DNA from: DAHUXD01 sp963805495
GTDB taxonomy: Bacteria > Acidobacteriota > Thermoanaerobaculia > UBA5066 > Gp7-AA6
Assembly: GCA_963805495.1 (NCBI GenBank)
Contig: CAWDUQ010000004.1
Location: forward strand, 372,001-436,000
Direction of reading: 5' to 3'
DNA: 64,000 bases
A model generated the notes under the pieces. The model did not search any database. It saw only the letters and a list, made by a program, of their open reading frames with translations, and was not told where the DNA came from. Shown here in pieces: positions 36,187-45,300 of the stretch (within the stretch, counting starts at the first letter, position 1; every line of letters begins with the position of its first letter). The position numbers were made by a program, and so were the translations under genes.

Positions 36187-36792
36187 ATGCGCATCGGGGT
36201 TTTTGGCGGAACCTTCGACCCGGTCCACAACGGCCACGTCCTTCCCGTCGAAGCCGCGGCGATGAAGTTCCAGCTCCGTCGCGTCATCTACGTGCCCGCA
36301 CGCCTCTCGCCGCACAAGCAGGCTGCGCCGACCGATCCCCGACACCGCGTCGCAATGCTCGCGCTGGCGGCCCAGAACCGGCCCGACTGGACGATCGACC
36401 TCGAGGAGCTCGACCGTGAGCCGCCCTCCTACACGATCGAGACGCTCGCCGCGATCCAGGCGCGCCATCCCGGCGACGAACTGTGGCTTCTCATGGGTAC
36501 GGATCTGCTCGCCGGCTTCGGACGCTGGAGACAGCCCGAGGAAATCCTGAAGATCGCGCGGGTCGCGGCGTTTCACCGGGAGCCCTACGTCGGGGACCGG
36601 CTGGAGATCCCGAAAATCGCCGGCCTGCCGGATCGGCTGTCCGTTTTCGACGCCGGATCGGTTAGAATCTCTGCGACGGCGATTCGGAACGATCTCGCGG
36701 CCGGCCAGGGCCTCGGGGGGCGGGTTCCGGGGCCGGTCGCGGAGTACATCACGAAGCACGGTCTCTACAAGCCGGGGACGCGCGAACGTTGA
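36187..36792 (+). CDS. nadD: Nicotinate-nucleotide adenylyltransferase
   Basis: A 201-residue nucleotidyltransferase forming nicotinate adenine dinucleotide in NAD synthesis. The signature GVFGGTFDPVHNGHV includes the HxGH motif (HNGH), and SVRISATAIRNDL carries the ISSTxxR-like motif near the C-terminus. The ATG at 36187 gives the standard N-terminus; a frame-open start 72 bases upstream lies within obgE. Its stop overlaps the TTG of rsfS by 4 bases. Confidence 0.96.
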   Translation: MRIGVFGGTFDPVHNGHVLPVEAAAMKFQLRRVIYVPARLSPHKQAAPTDPRHRVAMLALAAQNRPDWTIDLEELDREPPSYTIETLAAIQARHPGDELWLLMGTDLLAGFGRWRQPEEILKIARVAAFHREPYVGDRLEIPKIAGLPDRLSVFDAGSVRISATAIRNDLAAGQGLGGRVPGPVAEYITKHGLYKPGTRER

Positions 36793-37172
36793 AACCCGGC
36801 TTTTCGGCCCAGGACAAAGTCCGGGAAGGTCTCACCGCGGCGCTCGACCGCAAAGCCGCCGCCGTCCTCGTCTTCAACCTCACGGATCTCACGACGATGG
36901 CGGACTACTTCGTCCTGTCGACGGCGAGCTCCGACCGCCAGGCCCGTGCCATCGCCGACGCCATCGCCGAAAAGCTCGGCCCGGCCCACTCGGTCGAAGG
37001 CCTCGCCGCGGCGCACTGGATCCTGATGGACTACGGAGACGTGGTCTTTCACGTGTTCCAGGAAGAGGCGCGAAAGTTCTACGCTCTCGAGCGCCTCTGG
37101 GGCGACGCGCCCGACGAGACCGGTGTTTTCGGACGCCGGCTCGAGGCCGCCGACGGGATCTCGCGGCTTTGA
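36789..37172 (+). CDS. rsfS: Ribosome silencing factor RsfS
   Basis: A 127-residue protein from a TTG start overlapping the nadD stop (TTGA). RsfS binds L14 of the 50S subunit and blocks subunit joining under starvation. DYFVLSTASSDRQARAIAD and HWILMDYGDVVFHVF are family signatures. Neighbours obgE and nadD are the usual context. The tail (DETGVFGRRLEAADGISRL) is non-conserved. Confidence 0.94.
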   Translation: MKPGFSAQDKVREGLTAALDRKAAAVLVFNLTDLTTMADYFVLSTASSDRQARAIADAIAEKLGPAHSVEGLAAAHWILMDYGDVVFHVFQEEARKFYALERLWGDAPDETGVFGRRLEAADGISRL

Positions 37173-37173
37173 T

Positions 37174-37250
37174 GCGGCCCCCGACGGGGCCGGACGAGAA
37201 TAGACGGCTCTGAGGCGGCCCCCCGACGGGGCCGGACGGGAGTAGGCGGC
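37174..37250. repeat. Two tandem copies of a 35-36 base hairpin repeat
   Basis: Units at 37174-37208 and 37215-37250 both begin GCGGCCCCC and include GGGGCCGGACG and TAG(A/G)CGGC. Each can form a GGCCCC/GGGGCC hairpin with a CGA-rich loop. They follow the rsfS stop at once and may terminate or protect that transcript. No T-tract is present. Confidence 0.7.
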
Positions 37251-37267
37251 GGCGACTGCGGCATCCC

Positions 37268-38239
37268 ATGGCAGAGAAGAGATCGCCGTCGCTTGCGTCG
37301 CACTTTCGTACCCGGAACCGGGCGCTCGCGCGCGAGATCGAGGCGATCGAGCGGGCCGCGGACCTGCCGTCCACGATCCTCATTCTCGGAGAGAGCGGAA
37401 CGGGCAAAGACCGGCTCGCGCGCGGCATCCACGACGTGTCGACCCGCAGCGGACTTCCCTTCGTGCGCGTCGACGCGGCCAACCTCTCCGACGAGCTCTT
37501 CGAGAGCGAGCTCTTCGGCCACGAGCGGGGGGCCTTTACCGGGGCCGTGTCGGCCAAGCAGGGGCTCCTCGAGGTGGCCGGGGCAGGCACGGTCTACCTG
37601 GACGAGGTCTCTTCGCTGTCGCCCGCGGCCCAGGCCAAGTTCCTGCGCGTCCTCCAGGAAAAGAACTTCCGGCGCCTGGCCGGTGTGACGACGCATCCCT
37701 TCCGTGCGAGGCTCCTCGTGTCCTCGCGCCGGGACCTCGCGTCCCTGGTCGAGCGGGGCGCCTTCCGCGACGACTTGTTCTACCGCATCGACGTCGTGTC
37801 GGTCCGACTCCCGCGCCTGGCCGAGCGACGCGAGGACGTTCTCCCGATGGCGCGCGAATTTCTTCGCCGCGCCGCGCGCGCCTACGAGCGGCCGGGGCGA
37901 CGTTTCACGAAGGACGCCGAGGCCACCCTCGTGCGCCACGCGTGGCCCGGCAACGTCCGCGAGCTGCTGCATTCGGTCGAGAAGGCCGTGCTCACCGCGG
38001 AGTCCGCGGACATCGGGCCGGAGGACCTCCCGACCGGAGCGCTGGGCGCGCCGGAGTCGCTGCTCTCCGCCGCGGTCGAGCAGCGCTGGACGCTGCGGGA
38101 GCTCTCGGACGCCTACATCGAGGAAACGCTGCGCCGGGCGGGCGGCAACCGCTCCCTCGCGGCGAAGCGGCTCGGCGTCTCGCGCAAGTTCCTGTGGGAG
38201 CGCGAAAAGAAGCAGTCCGCGAAACCGAGCGTCAAGTGA
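37268..38239 (+). CDS. Orphan sigma-54-dependent transcription activator
   Basis: A 323-residue enhancer-binding protein. The AAA+ domain starts almost at the N-terminus, with Walker A GESGTGKD, the sigma-54-contacting GAFTGA loop and Walker B VYLDEVSS; RHAWPGNVREL ends it. A Fis-type helix-turn-helix lies at the C-terminus (GGNRSLAAKRLGVSRKFLW). No receiver or GAF domain precedes the AAA+ core, so control must come from a partner protein or expression level. Targets unknown. It follows the rsfS hairpins by 17 bases. Confidence 0.92.
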   Translation: MAEKRSPSLASHFRTRNRALAREIEAIERAADLPSTILILGESGTGKDRLARGIHDVSTRSGLPFVRVDAANLSDELFESELFGHERGAFTGAVSAKQGLLEVAGAGTVYLDEVSSLSPAAQAKFLRVLQEKNFRRLAGVTTHPFRARLLVSSRRDLASLVERGAFRDDLFYRIDVVSVRLPRLAERREDVLPMAREFLRRAARAYERPGRRFTKDAEATLVRHAWPGNVRELLHSVEKAVLTAESADIGPEDLPTGALGAPESLLSAAVEQRWTLRELSDAYIEETLRRAGGNRSLAAKRLGVSRKFLWEREKKQSAKPSVK

Positions 38240-38340
38240 CGGATTTCGCTCGCCTTCGGATCCAAATCGGTTATCATCTCGGATCCAAAATTCTGCCCCT
38301 TCGGACCGGGAGAGGGGGCGCGAGAAAAGGAGTATCAGGA

Positions 38341-38730
38341 ATGCCTTCGACAGCGGCCAAGGCCGTCCGGATGAGCAAGAAGGACATGGAGAAATTCCGC
38401 CGCCTTCTCGAGGAGAAGAAGGCGAGCCTTTCGTCCGACCTCGCCAAGACTCGAAGCGCCGAAGTAGAGACCAGCGACGAATCCACCCAGGACATCGCCG
38501 ACAAGGCCGTGTCCTCGTACACCCGCGAGTTCCTGTACTCGCTGACCGACGGCGAGCGCTCGACCCTGCTTCAGATCGACGACGCGATCGGCCGGATCGA
38601 CGACGCCTGCTACGGCCTCTGCATCAACTGCGGCCAGTCGATGGCCGAGAAGCGTCTCACGGCGGTGCCCTGGGCCCCGTACTGCGTCGACTGCCAGGAG
38701 CTCGCCGAGAAGGGGATGCTTCCCAACTAA
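38341..38730 (+). CDS. DksA/TraR-type zinc-finger protein
   Basis: A 129-residue protein. A basic N-terminal segment (MPSTAAKAVRMSKKDMEKF) and a coiled-coil hairpin with acidic tip region (EVETSDESTQDIADKA) precede the C-terminal C4 finger CINCG...CVDC. DksA-type proteins enter the RNA polymerase secondary channel and modulate transcription, often with ppGpp. The predicted tip has the acidic residues needed, though not in the exact DxxDxA arrangement. The GAAAAGGAG before the ATG gives a Shine-Dalgarno sequence. An intrinsic terminator follows 26 bases later. Confidence 0.85.
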   Translation: MPSTAAKAVRMSKKDMEKFRRLLEEKKASLSSDLAKTRSAEVETSDESTQDIADKAVSSYTREFLYSLTDGERSTLLQIDDAIGRIDDACYGLCINCGQSMAEKRLTAVPWAPYCVDCQELAEKGMLPN

Positions 38731-38755
38731 GCCCGCAAAGTTCCTTTGCTCGTGG

Positions 38756-38788
38756 GGCCCCGCCGGTGACGCCGGCGGGGCCTTTTTT
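38756..38788 (+). terminator. Intrinsic terminator after the DksA-like gene
   Basis: An 11-base GC-rich stem (GGCCCCGCCGG with CCGGCGGGGCC, loop TGACG) followed by six T residues. The clearest Rho-independent terminator in the window. Confidence 0.93.
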
Positions 38789-38853
38789 CTGAGGAGGCGA
38801 GCGCCTTGGGTCGTTCGCGCTCTCGACCACCGATGCCGGACGCAAGGCGTACG

Positions 38854-38859
38854 TATACT
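38854..38859 (+). promoter_or_regulatory. -10-like TATACT before the BNR-like gene
   Basis: TATACT ends 7 bases before the ATG at 38867. No Shine-Dalgarno sequence. Confidence 0.5.
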
Positions 38860-38866
38860 CCAGACG

Positions 38867-39946
38867 ATGCCGTGCCTCCGGCGCCTCGTTCTTTCGCGCG
38901 GCCTCTTCGCGATCTTGCTCGCCGCGCCGCTCGCGGCGGCGGCGCCCGTCCTCAGCCAGAGGGAGGAGTGGGTCGAGGTCGGAGAGACTCCGGGCTGCTT
39001 CAACGGGACAGTCGAAGCCTCTTCGGGCGTGCTGTACGGCTACTCGGGCCAGCCCGGCGACCTGCATCGCTCCGAGGATGGAGGGGCCACATGGACGGCT
39101 CTTCCCGCTCCACCGACGTACATTGCCTCGATCGTCGTCAGCCCCGCCGATTCGGCGACGCTGTACGCCGTCGCTCAGGGTTTCTATGTCAGCCGCGACG
39201 CGGGCCTGACGTGGGAGCGCTCCCTTTCCGCGCCTTCTTACCTTTACGGCGATCTGACCGTCGATCCATTCATGCCGGAGACTTTCTACGTTACGAGCGA
39301 CTGCTGTTACAACGGATCGTTGGCGCCCCACGTCTGGATGTCGTCGGACGGAGGCGAGCGATGGGTCGAGCGAAGCCACGGTTTGTACGCAGGCCAGGGT
39401 TTCGTCGGAATCTTCGAGCTCATTGCCGATCCGCGCACGCCCGGCGTGTTGCTGACGAGCCTGACCACCGGTGTCTATCGAACGGTCGACCGCGGCGAGC
39501 ACTGGTCCCGAATCAGTGAGACCTTTGTCGGACGTCTGCGGGGATTCGACGCCACGTCGTCCGACATCGTCTGGTCGGTAGGCTGGGGGGGTGTGATGCG
39601 CAGCGCCGACGGGGGCGTGACGTGGAGCACGAGCGACGTCAAGATTTATGAGCCCGAAATCCCTTCGGTCGTTGACCTGATTCCAGACCTCACCCGGCCG
39701 GGGATCGCCTACGCGTCCGTGAATTCCGAGCTACCGGACTTCTTCACCTTCTATAGCAGCGTGCGTACGACGATGGACGGGGGTGCGACCTGGACGCTGA
39801 TGGGACAGGAGGACCGCTTCTCCTCGACCGCGCGTGGTCTGGCGGGCGGCGAGGGCGGGCGGACGCTGTGGACGACGACTTGCGGCGCTCCAAACGCCAT
39901 ACATCGGCTCGATTTGCGCCGCCCGCTTGAACTGCAGCCCCGCTGA
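38867..39946 (+). CDS. Secreted BNR/YCF48-like beta-propeller protein
   Basis: A 359-residue protein with a signal peptide (about 1-27, LFAILLAAPLAAAAP). The mature part has repeated Asp-box-like motifs (SEDGGATWTALP, SRDAGLTWERS, SSDGGERWVERS, TVDRGEHWSRI, SADGGVTWSTS, TMDGGATWTLM), spaced about 40-60 residues, typical of BNR/sialidase-like and YCF48 propellers. Glycosidase residues are not evident, so it is probably a structural or assembly propeller. It stands alone between terminator and holA. YCF48 homologs help assemble photosystem II; that role does not apply here. Confidence 0.85.
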   Translation: MPCLRRLVLSRGLFAILLAAPLAAAAPVLSQREEWVEVGETPGCFNGTVEASSGVLYGYSGQPGDLHRSEDGGATWTALPAPPTYIASIVVSPADSATLYAVAQGFYVSRDAGLTWERSLSAPSYLYGDLTVDPFMPETFYVTSDCCYNGSLAPHVWMSSDGGERWVERSHGLYAGQGFVGIFELIADPRTPGVLLTSLTTGVYRTVDRGEHWSRISETFVGRLRGFDATSSDIVWSVGWGGVMRSADGGVTWSTSDVKIYEPEIPSVVDLIPDLTRPGIAYASVNSELPDFFTFYSSVRTTMDGGATWTLMGQEDRFSSTARGLAGGEGGRTLWTTTCGAPNAIHRLDLRRPLELQPR

Positions 39947-39954
39947 CGCCGCGT

Positions 39955-39960
39955 TAGACT
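39955..39960 (+). promoter_or_regulatory. -10-like TAGACT before holA
   Basis: TAGACT ends 7 bases before the GTG at 39968. No Shine-Dalgarno sequence. Confidence 0.5.
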
Positions 39961-39967
39961 CCGCCTC

Positions 39968-41326
39968 GTGGCCAAGGCGATCTTTTCCGACAAAGCCGTT
40001 CCCGGATTCGCCGAAGCGCCCGCGGCGATCCTCGTCACCGGGGACGTCGAGTTCTTCGTCGAGGAGGCGGCCGGGCGGGCGCGTGAGATTCTGGCCGGCA
40101 AAGACGACGCCGAGATCCTGAGGTTCGAGGACGACGCGCCCGTCGAAGCGGTCTCGGACGCGCTGCTGAACCGCTCGCTTTTTTCCCAGCGGCGGATCGT
40201 CGAGCTCGACATCTCGCGGCTCCTCGGCACGGAGGCGCCGGGGCGGCTCCTGACGAAGGCGGTCGAGGCCTGGGAGGCCGGCAAGCGGCGTGAAGCCTTT
40301 AAGCAGGCCCGCGCACTTCTGGCGGCCCTCGATCTGTCGCTGGAGGCCGGTCCGGAGGAGACGGCGGAGCTTGCGGCCCGCAAGGTCCGCAAGAAAGACG
40401 AGGCGCCGCTGCTGGCCGAGATCCTCAAGGAGCTGCCGGACGAAAAAAGCGGAGGGGCCGCCGTTCTGCGATCGGCTCTGCGGTCGCTGCTGGCCCGGGA
40501 CGAGAACGACGGCACCGTCGCCCTCCTGACGGCGGTCGCGCCGCCGGCCGGGGTCGACCTCGTGAAGGAGATCGCGGAACGGGGCCTGGTTCTCGAGACC
40601 TCGGTCGGCGACGATGCCGAGCCGGCGCTGAGGCGCCTGGCGACTTCGCGCGCCAGGGAGCGGGAAGTCGTCCTCGACCCTGCGGCGATCGAGCGCCTCC
40701 TCGTGCGCACGGACTCGCGGGCGGCGGCCTTCGCCCTGGAGCTCGAGAAGCTCCTCGAGTGGGCGGGCAAGGGCGGGCGAATCCGTGCGGCCGACATCGA
40801 GTCGAACGTCGAGGACGAGTCCTCGGAGGACGTCTACGGCCTCTTCGACGCCCTTGGGCGGCGCGAAGCGGGAGACGTGCTCGCGCGGCTCGAGCGCCTT
40901 CTCGACGGCCGCGACGTGCGGGCCGGCGACCGGGAATTCCGCAAGATCGAGGACATCTGGCCCGTCCAGCTCCTCGGCATGCTGGCCGGCGAGGTCCGGC
41001 GGATGCTGCTCATTCGGGCACGCCTGGACGAGGGGGGAGCGACGGGCTTCGACGGTTCGATGTCCTACCAGGCCTTCCAGGCCCGGGTTCTTCCGCGCCT
41101 CATGGCGCCCGCCGCTCCTTTCGGCCGGTCGCCCTTCGAGTCGGCCCAGGGCGGAGCGCACCCCTTCGGCCTCTACAAGTCGGCCCAGCGTTCCTCCAAG
41201 TACACGACGCGGCAGCTCGCGCGGGCGCTCGCGCGCGCCGCGGACGTCGATGCGGCGCTCAAGAACTCCGGCGCGCCGCTCGAGACGCTCTCGGCCTACC
41301 TCGGGGAGCTCGTGGCGGGCGCCTAG
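39968..41326 (+). CDS. holA: Probable DNA polymerase III delta subunit
   Basis: A 452-residue protein from a GTG start. The N-terminal region PAAILVTGDVEFFVEEAAGRAREI and later blocks (LLTAVAPPAG, RAAAFALELEKLLEWAGKGG, ...LYKSAQRSSKYTTRQLARAL) resemble the clamp-loader subunit delta, which opens the sliding clamp. It is about 100 residues longer than typical delta; the extra sequence is a Lys/Glu-rich helical stretch near residues 95-165. Walker motifs are absent, as expected for delta. Some uncertainty remains because the delta family is divergent. The gene is monocistronic, with an intrinsic terminator just downstream. Confidence 0.75.
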   Translation: MAKAIFSDKAVPGFAEAPAAILVTGDVEFFVEEAAGRAREILAGKDDAEILRFEDDAPVEAVSDALLNRSLFSQRRIVELDISRLLGTEAPGRLLTKAVEAWEAGKRREAFKQARALLAALDLSLEAGPEETAELAARKVRKKDEAPLLAEILKELPDEKSGGAAVLRSALRSLLARDENDGTVALLTAVAPPAGVDLVKEIAERGLVLETSVGDDAEPALRRLATSRAREREVVLDPAAIERLLVRTDSRAAAFALELEKLLEWAGKGGRIRAADIESNVEDESSEDVYGLFDALGRREAGDVLARLERLLDGRDVRAGDREFRKIEDIWPVQLLGMLAGEVRRMLLIRARLDEGGATGFDGSMSYQAFQARVLPRLMAPAAPFGRSPFESAQGGAHPFGLYKSAQRSSKYTTRQLARALARAADVDAALKNSGAPLETLSAYLGELVAGA

Positions 41327-41331
41327 GCGTG

Positions 41332-41441
41332 GGGTCAGACCTGAGGTTTCTTCAGCCGTGGGTCAGGACGAGTGGGGTCAGACCTGAAGTTTCTCTCTTC
41401 GGAGGAGTCCGAGGGAGCTTCGAAACTTCACGTCAGACCCC
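41332..41441. repeat. GGGGTCAGACCTGA repeat cluster between holA and the SDR gene
   Basis: GGGGTCAGACCTGA(G/A)GTTTC occurs at 41332 and 41374. The second is paired with an inverted arm ending GTCAGACCCC at 41441, forming a 68-base inverted repeat. It is related in its first bases to the GGGGTCAGG elements but not the same sequence. No gene is present here. Confidence 0.7.
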
Positions 41442-41453
41442 TAGAAACGCGGG

Positions 41454-41486
41454 GGGCGGCTGCCACGGTGGCGCCGCCCTGTTTTT
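41454..41486 (+). terminator. Intrinsic terminator after holA
   Basis: Arms GGGCGGC and GCCGCCC, with inner pairing GCC/GGC, followed by TGTTTTT. It separates holA from the SDR gene. Confidence 0.8.
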
Positions 41487-41509
41487 GAGGAAGGTGTCGA
41501 TGTCTAAAT

Positions 41510-41515
41510 TAATAT
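41510..41515 (+). promoter_or_regulatory. -10-like TAATAT before the SDR gene
   Basis: TAATAT in an AT-rich patch ends 7 bases before the ATG at 41523. TTGAGG lies 19 bases upstream and could be a -35. No Shine-Dalgarno sequence. Confidence 0.55.
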
Positions 41516-41522
41516 ACGGAGC

Positions 41523-42296
41523 ATGAAGCCAGACAGTTTCAACATTGATCTTGCCCCGAGAACCGCTTTGATCACAGGGGGTTCCCGGGGAATCGGCCGG
41601 GCCACGGCGGAACTGCTGGCCCGGGCGGGAGCCCGCGTGGCCGTCAACTACCTGCGCGACGAGGCCGCGGCCAACAGCCTCGTGCGCGAGATGCGGGCGG
41701 CGGGCGGCGAAGTCATGGCGCTCGCCGGCGACGTGTCGCAGGTCGCAGAGGCCCGCCAGCTCGTCCGAGATGTCGTGGCCGCCTGGGGGAGGCTCGACAT
41801 CGTCGTGCTGAACGCCGGGATCTGGGACGAGGACGTGTCGGGGCGGGGCGACGTCGAGGTCTGGGACCGGACCTATGCGATCAACCTGCGAGGCGCCTTC
41901 CTCGTGACGGACGCCGCCACGCCGCACCTCGAGAAGCACGGCGGCTCGATCGTCTTCGTCTCCTCGACGGCCGGCCAGCGCGGCGAGGCGCGGCACTCGG
42001 CGTATGCGGCCTCCAAGGGCGCGCTGATCTCGTACACGAAGTCCCTCGCCGCCGAGCTCGGCCCGCGCGGGATCCGGGTGAATTGCGTCGCCCCGGGCTG
42101 GGTCGACACCGACATGTCGGCCGCCACACTCGCCAACCCGATCGTCCGGTCCGACATCGAGAAGACGATCCCGATCGGACGTATCGCCTCCGCGGCCGAC
42201 ATCGCGGGCCCGATCCTGTTCCTCGTCTCGGACCTCGCCCGCCACCTCCAGGGCGAGGTCGTGAACGTCAACGGCGGGAGCGTGCTGGCCGGGTAG
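41523..42296 (+). CDS. Short-chain dehydrogenase/reductase, FabG-like
   Basis: A 257-residue SDR oxidoreductase. The nucleotide-binding motif TGGSRGIG (about residues 18-25), NAG (LNAGIW), catalytic Ser in FVSSTAGQ and YAASK active-site motif (Y..K) are all intact. GLVD/TDM-like VDTDMSAATL closes the pocket. FabG reduces 3-oxoacyl-ACP, but many close SDRs act on sugars or other alcohols, and no acyl-ACP genes lie nearby, so the substrate is open. The stop codon lies within the palindromic repeat at 42293-42342. Confidence 0.9.
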   Translation: MKPDSFNIDLAPRTALITGGSRGIGRATAELLARAGARVAVNYLRDEAAANSLVREMRAAGGEVMALAGDVSQVAEARQLVRDVVAAWGRLDIVVLNAGIWDEDVSGRGDVEVWDRTYAINLRGAFLVTDAATPHLEKHGGSIVFVSSTAGQRGEARHSAYAASKGALISYTKSLAAELGPRGIRVNCVAPGWVDTDMSAATLANPIVRSDIEKTIPIGRIASAADIAGPILFLVSDLARHLQGEVVNVNGGSVLAG

Positions 42297-42342
42297 GGGC
42301 GGGGCTTGTCCCCGCCCGGGCGGCCGCAAGGGCCGCCCCTAC
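42293..42342. repeat. Composite GC palindrome, GGGGCGGG and GGGCGGCC units
   Basis: Two adjacent hairpin units. The left one (GTAGGGGCGGGG, CTTGT, CCCCGCCC) spans 42293-42317 and the right one (GGGCGGCCGCAAGGGCCGCC ending CCTAC) spans 42318-42342; the ends are also mutually complementary. The right unit is identical to 45722-45746, and the left one is nearly identical to 45829-45853. The SDR stop codon TAG lies inside. Could also terminate transcription. Confidence 0.85.
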
Positions 42343-42361
42343 CGGCGTGAGGCGAAACGCG

Positions 42362-45300
42362 ATGGAAAAACTCGACCGGAAGGACCTGCGGTTTCTCGCC
42401 GTCTGTCTCGTGGTCATCGTGGCCGGAGCGGCCATCACCGCCTCCCTCTTCCGGCACGCCTTTCCCGAGGCCTCGATCGAGTTCAAGGTCAATCGCGGCG
42501 AGGCTCGGAAGCTCGCCGAGGCGTTCCTCGCCGAGCGCGGCTCGAAGCTCGCCGGGACGCATTTTGCAGGACAGTTCGACGTCGACGAGACGGCCAAGAC
42601 GTACCTCGAGCGCGAGCTCGGGCTCGAGAAAGCGAGCCGCCTCTACGGCCGCGAGGCCAGGATCTGGCTCTGGCGGATGCGCTGGTTCCGCTCCGGCGTC
42701 AAGGAGGAGGAACGCGCCACCTTCTCGCCGCTCGGGGACCTGATCGGGTTCCGGTCGGTCCTGAAGGAAGACGCCCCGGGGGCGCGGCTGTCTCGCGAGC
42801 AGGCGCGCGCGCGGGCGCTGGCGTTCCTCGCCACGCGAGGACTCCCCGAGGCGAGCCTCCAGGCGATCGAGGCCACACCCGTCTCGCGGCCGAACCGGAC
42901 GGACTGGGGCTTCGTGGACGAGAAGGCCGGGGTGAAGCTCGCCGACGCCACGATCCGCTACGCGACGACGGTCTCGGGGGACCGTGTGACGGCCTTCCGC
43001 GAGTTCGTGCATGTCCCGGAGACCTGGGTGCGGGACTACGACCGGCTGCGCTCCAAGAACACGGCGGCGGGCCAGGTCGCGACGGCCGGCCTGATCGCCA
43101 CGGTCCTCGCCATGCTGGGCGTCCTCGTCGGGAAGATTGCCCGCAAGGACGTGCGGTGGAGCCTCGTCGCCGCCTTCGGCGGCATCGGGTTCGTGCTGTC
43201 GCTGCTCTCGGTCGCCAACGACCTTCCGCTGACGCTCTTCGGCTACGACACGGCGAGCTCGCTGCAGTCGTACATGACGAGCCAGATCGTCCTCGGCCTG
43301 CTCGGCGCGATCGGCACCGGCGCCGGCATCGCCTTCGTCGTCGCCGCGGCCGAGCCCGTCTACCGGGAGCGTTTCCCGGAGAAGATCTCTCTCGCCGGAG
43401 CCTTTTCGCTGCGGGGCATCCAGTCGAAGGGTTTCCTCAAGAGCGTCGTCCTGGGCTACGCCCTGGCGGCCTTTTTCTTCGCGTACCAGGCCGTGTTCTA
43501 CGTCGTGGCGGGGCACTTCGGCGCGTGGGCGCCGGCCGACGTGCCGTACAGCGACATGCTCAACACGGCGCTGCCCTGGGCCACGGTGCTGCTGATCGGA
43601 TTCCTGCCCGCGGTCTCCGAAGAGGGCATCAGCCGGATGTTCTCGATCTCGTTCCTCGACAAGCTCGGCGCGGGACGCTTCGTCGCCGTGGTGGTGCCGG
43701 CGTTCATCTGGGGATTCGGGCACTCGACCTATCCGAACCAGCCCTTCTACATCCGGGGCCTCGAGGTGGGGCTCGCCGGCGTGCTGATCGGCTTCCTGAT
43801 GCTGCGCTACGGCGTCGTGCCGCTGCTCGTCTGGCACTTCACGGTCGACGCGATCTACACGGCGCTCCTGCTTCTGCGCTCGGGCAACTCGTACTACGTC
43901 GTCTCCGGGGCGATCGCTTCGGGGATCCTGCTGCTTCCCCTCTTCGTGTGCCTCGTGCTCCGCGCGCGGCGGGGCGGCTTTCTCTCCGCCGCAGGTCTCT
44001 CGAACGGAGACCTCGGCTTCGTTCCGGCACCGGCGCCGTCGCCCGCCGCGGCCCCGCTCGACGCGGTCCCGGTCCGGCCGCTTTCCCGGCAGACGCTCGT
44101 CGGAATGGGGGTGCTGGCCCTCCTCCTCGCGTCGTCCCTCGTCATCCCCGGCGACCGCGTCGAGCCCGACGCCGAGGACGCCACCGGGCGGCCCCTCGCC
44201 GAGGCGATCGCGCGGCGGTTTCTCGAGGTCAACGGCGTCGATCCCTCGCCGTGGCGGCGCGTGACCTACACGGGCACGGGCTTTTCCGAGGACGAAGCGC
44301 TGCGGGCGGCCAAGCCCCAGGACGAGGGCGGAATTCCCGCCTTCTCGGACGAGGCCGCGAAATACGTGGTCGAAAAAGGCGGCCCGGCGGCCTTCCGGCG
44401 CCTCTCGGAGCGCGAGCTTCCGCTGGCCTACTGGGTCGTTCGGTACTACCAGCCCGAGAAGAAAGAGGAGTGGAAGGTCCTCATCGACGCTCGGAGGTCG
44501 CGTGTCGTCGCGTTCGTTCATCCGATCGGCGAGGACGCTGCGGCCGCGGACCCTCCGTCGCCGGAGGTCGCGCAGCGGCGGGCCCTCGACGCGGCCGGAA
44601 AGCTCGGCTACCCGGCGGCCGCCTACACGGTCCTGAACGTCGGCACCGAAGCCCGGCCGAAGCGGGTCGACACCACCGTGGTGCTCGAAGCCAATCCCGG
44701 CGGGATCGGCGACGCCCGCCCCCGGCTGACCGCGGTCTTCCACGGCCGGCAGCTCGCGGCCTTCCTTCCGACGATTCACGTGCCGGAGGAGTTTCTCCGC
44801 GAGCAGCGAAGCCGGTCGACCGGTGACTGGCTGCTTCTCGCGGTCCGGATCGCCGCGATGGGAGCGCTCGTCGGGGTCGGAATCATCCTCTTCCTGCGGC
44901 GCGTGCGACAGCCCGGGTTCCGGTGGGCCGAGACGCGGCGGCCGCTCGCCTGGGCGGCCCTGATCGCCGCGGCCGGTCTCGCCAACGCCGTGCCCGCGGT
45001 CTTTCGCCGCTACACGACCGAGACGCCCATGTCGCTTTTCCAGGTCGGCGTCGCGGTCTCGATGACCGCGGGCCTCGCCGTGACGCTGCTCGGCACGCTC
45101 GTCGGGTTCGTGCTCGTTTCGGGCGCACGGCCCGGCTGGGCCGGGGCCCTGCGGCGGGGCGGGACCCTCCCGGACGCGGTGCTCCGCGCGGCGATCGCCT
45201 CCGCAGGCCTTCTCGGGTTGAGCCGCTGGGTGCACGTGATCGCGTCCCGGGTGCCGTCGCTCTACGAGCCGGACCCGACGCTTCCGGACAGCCTCGGGTA

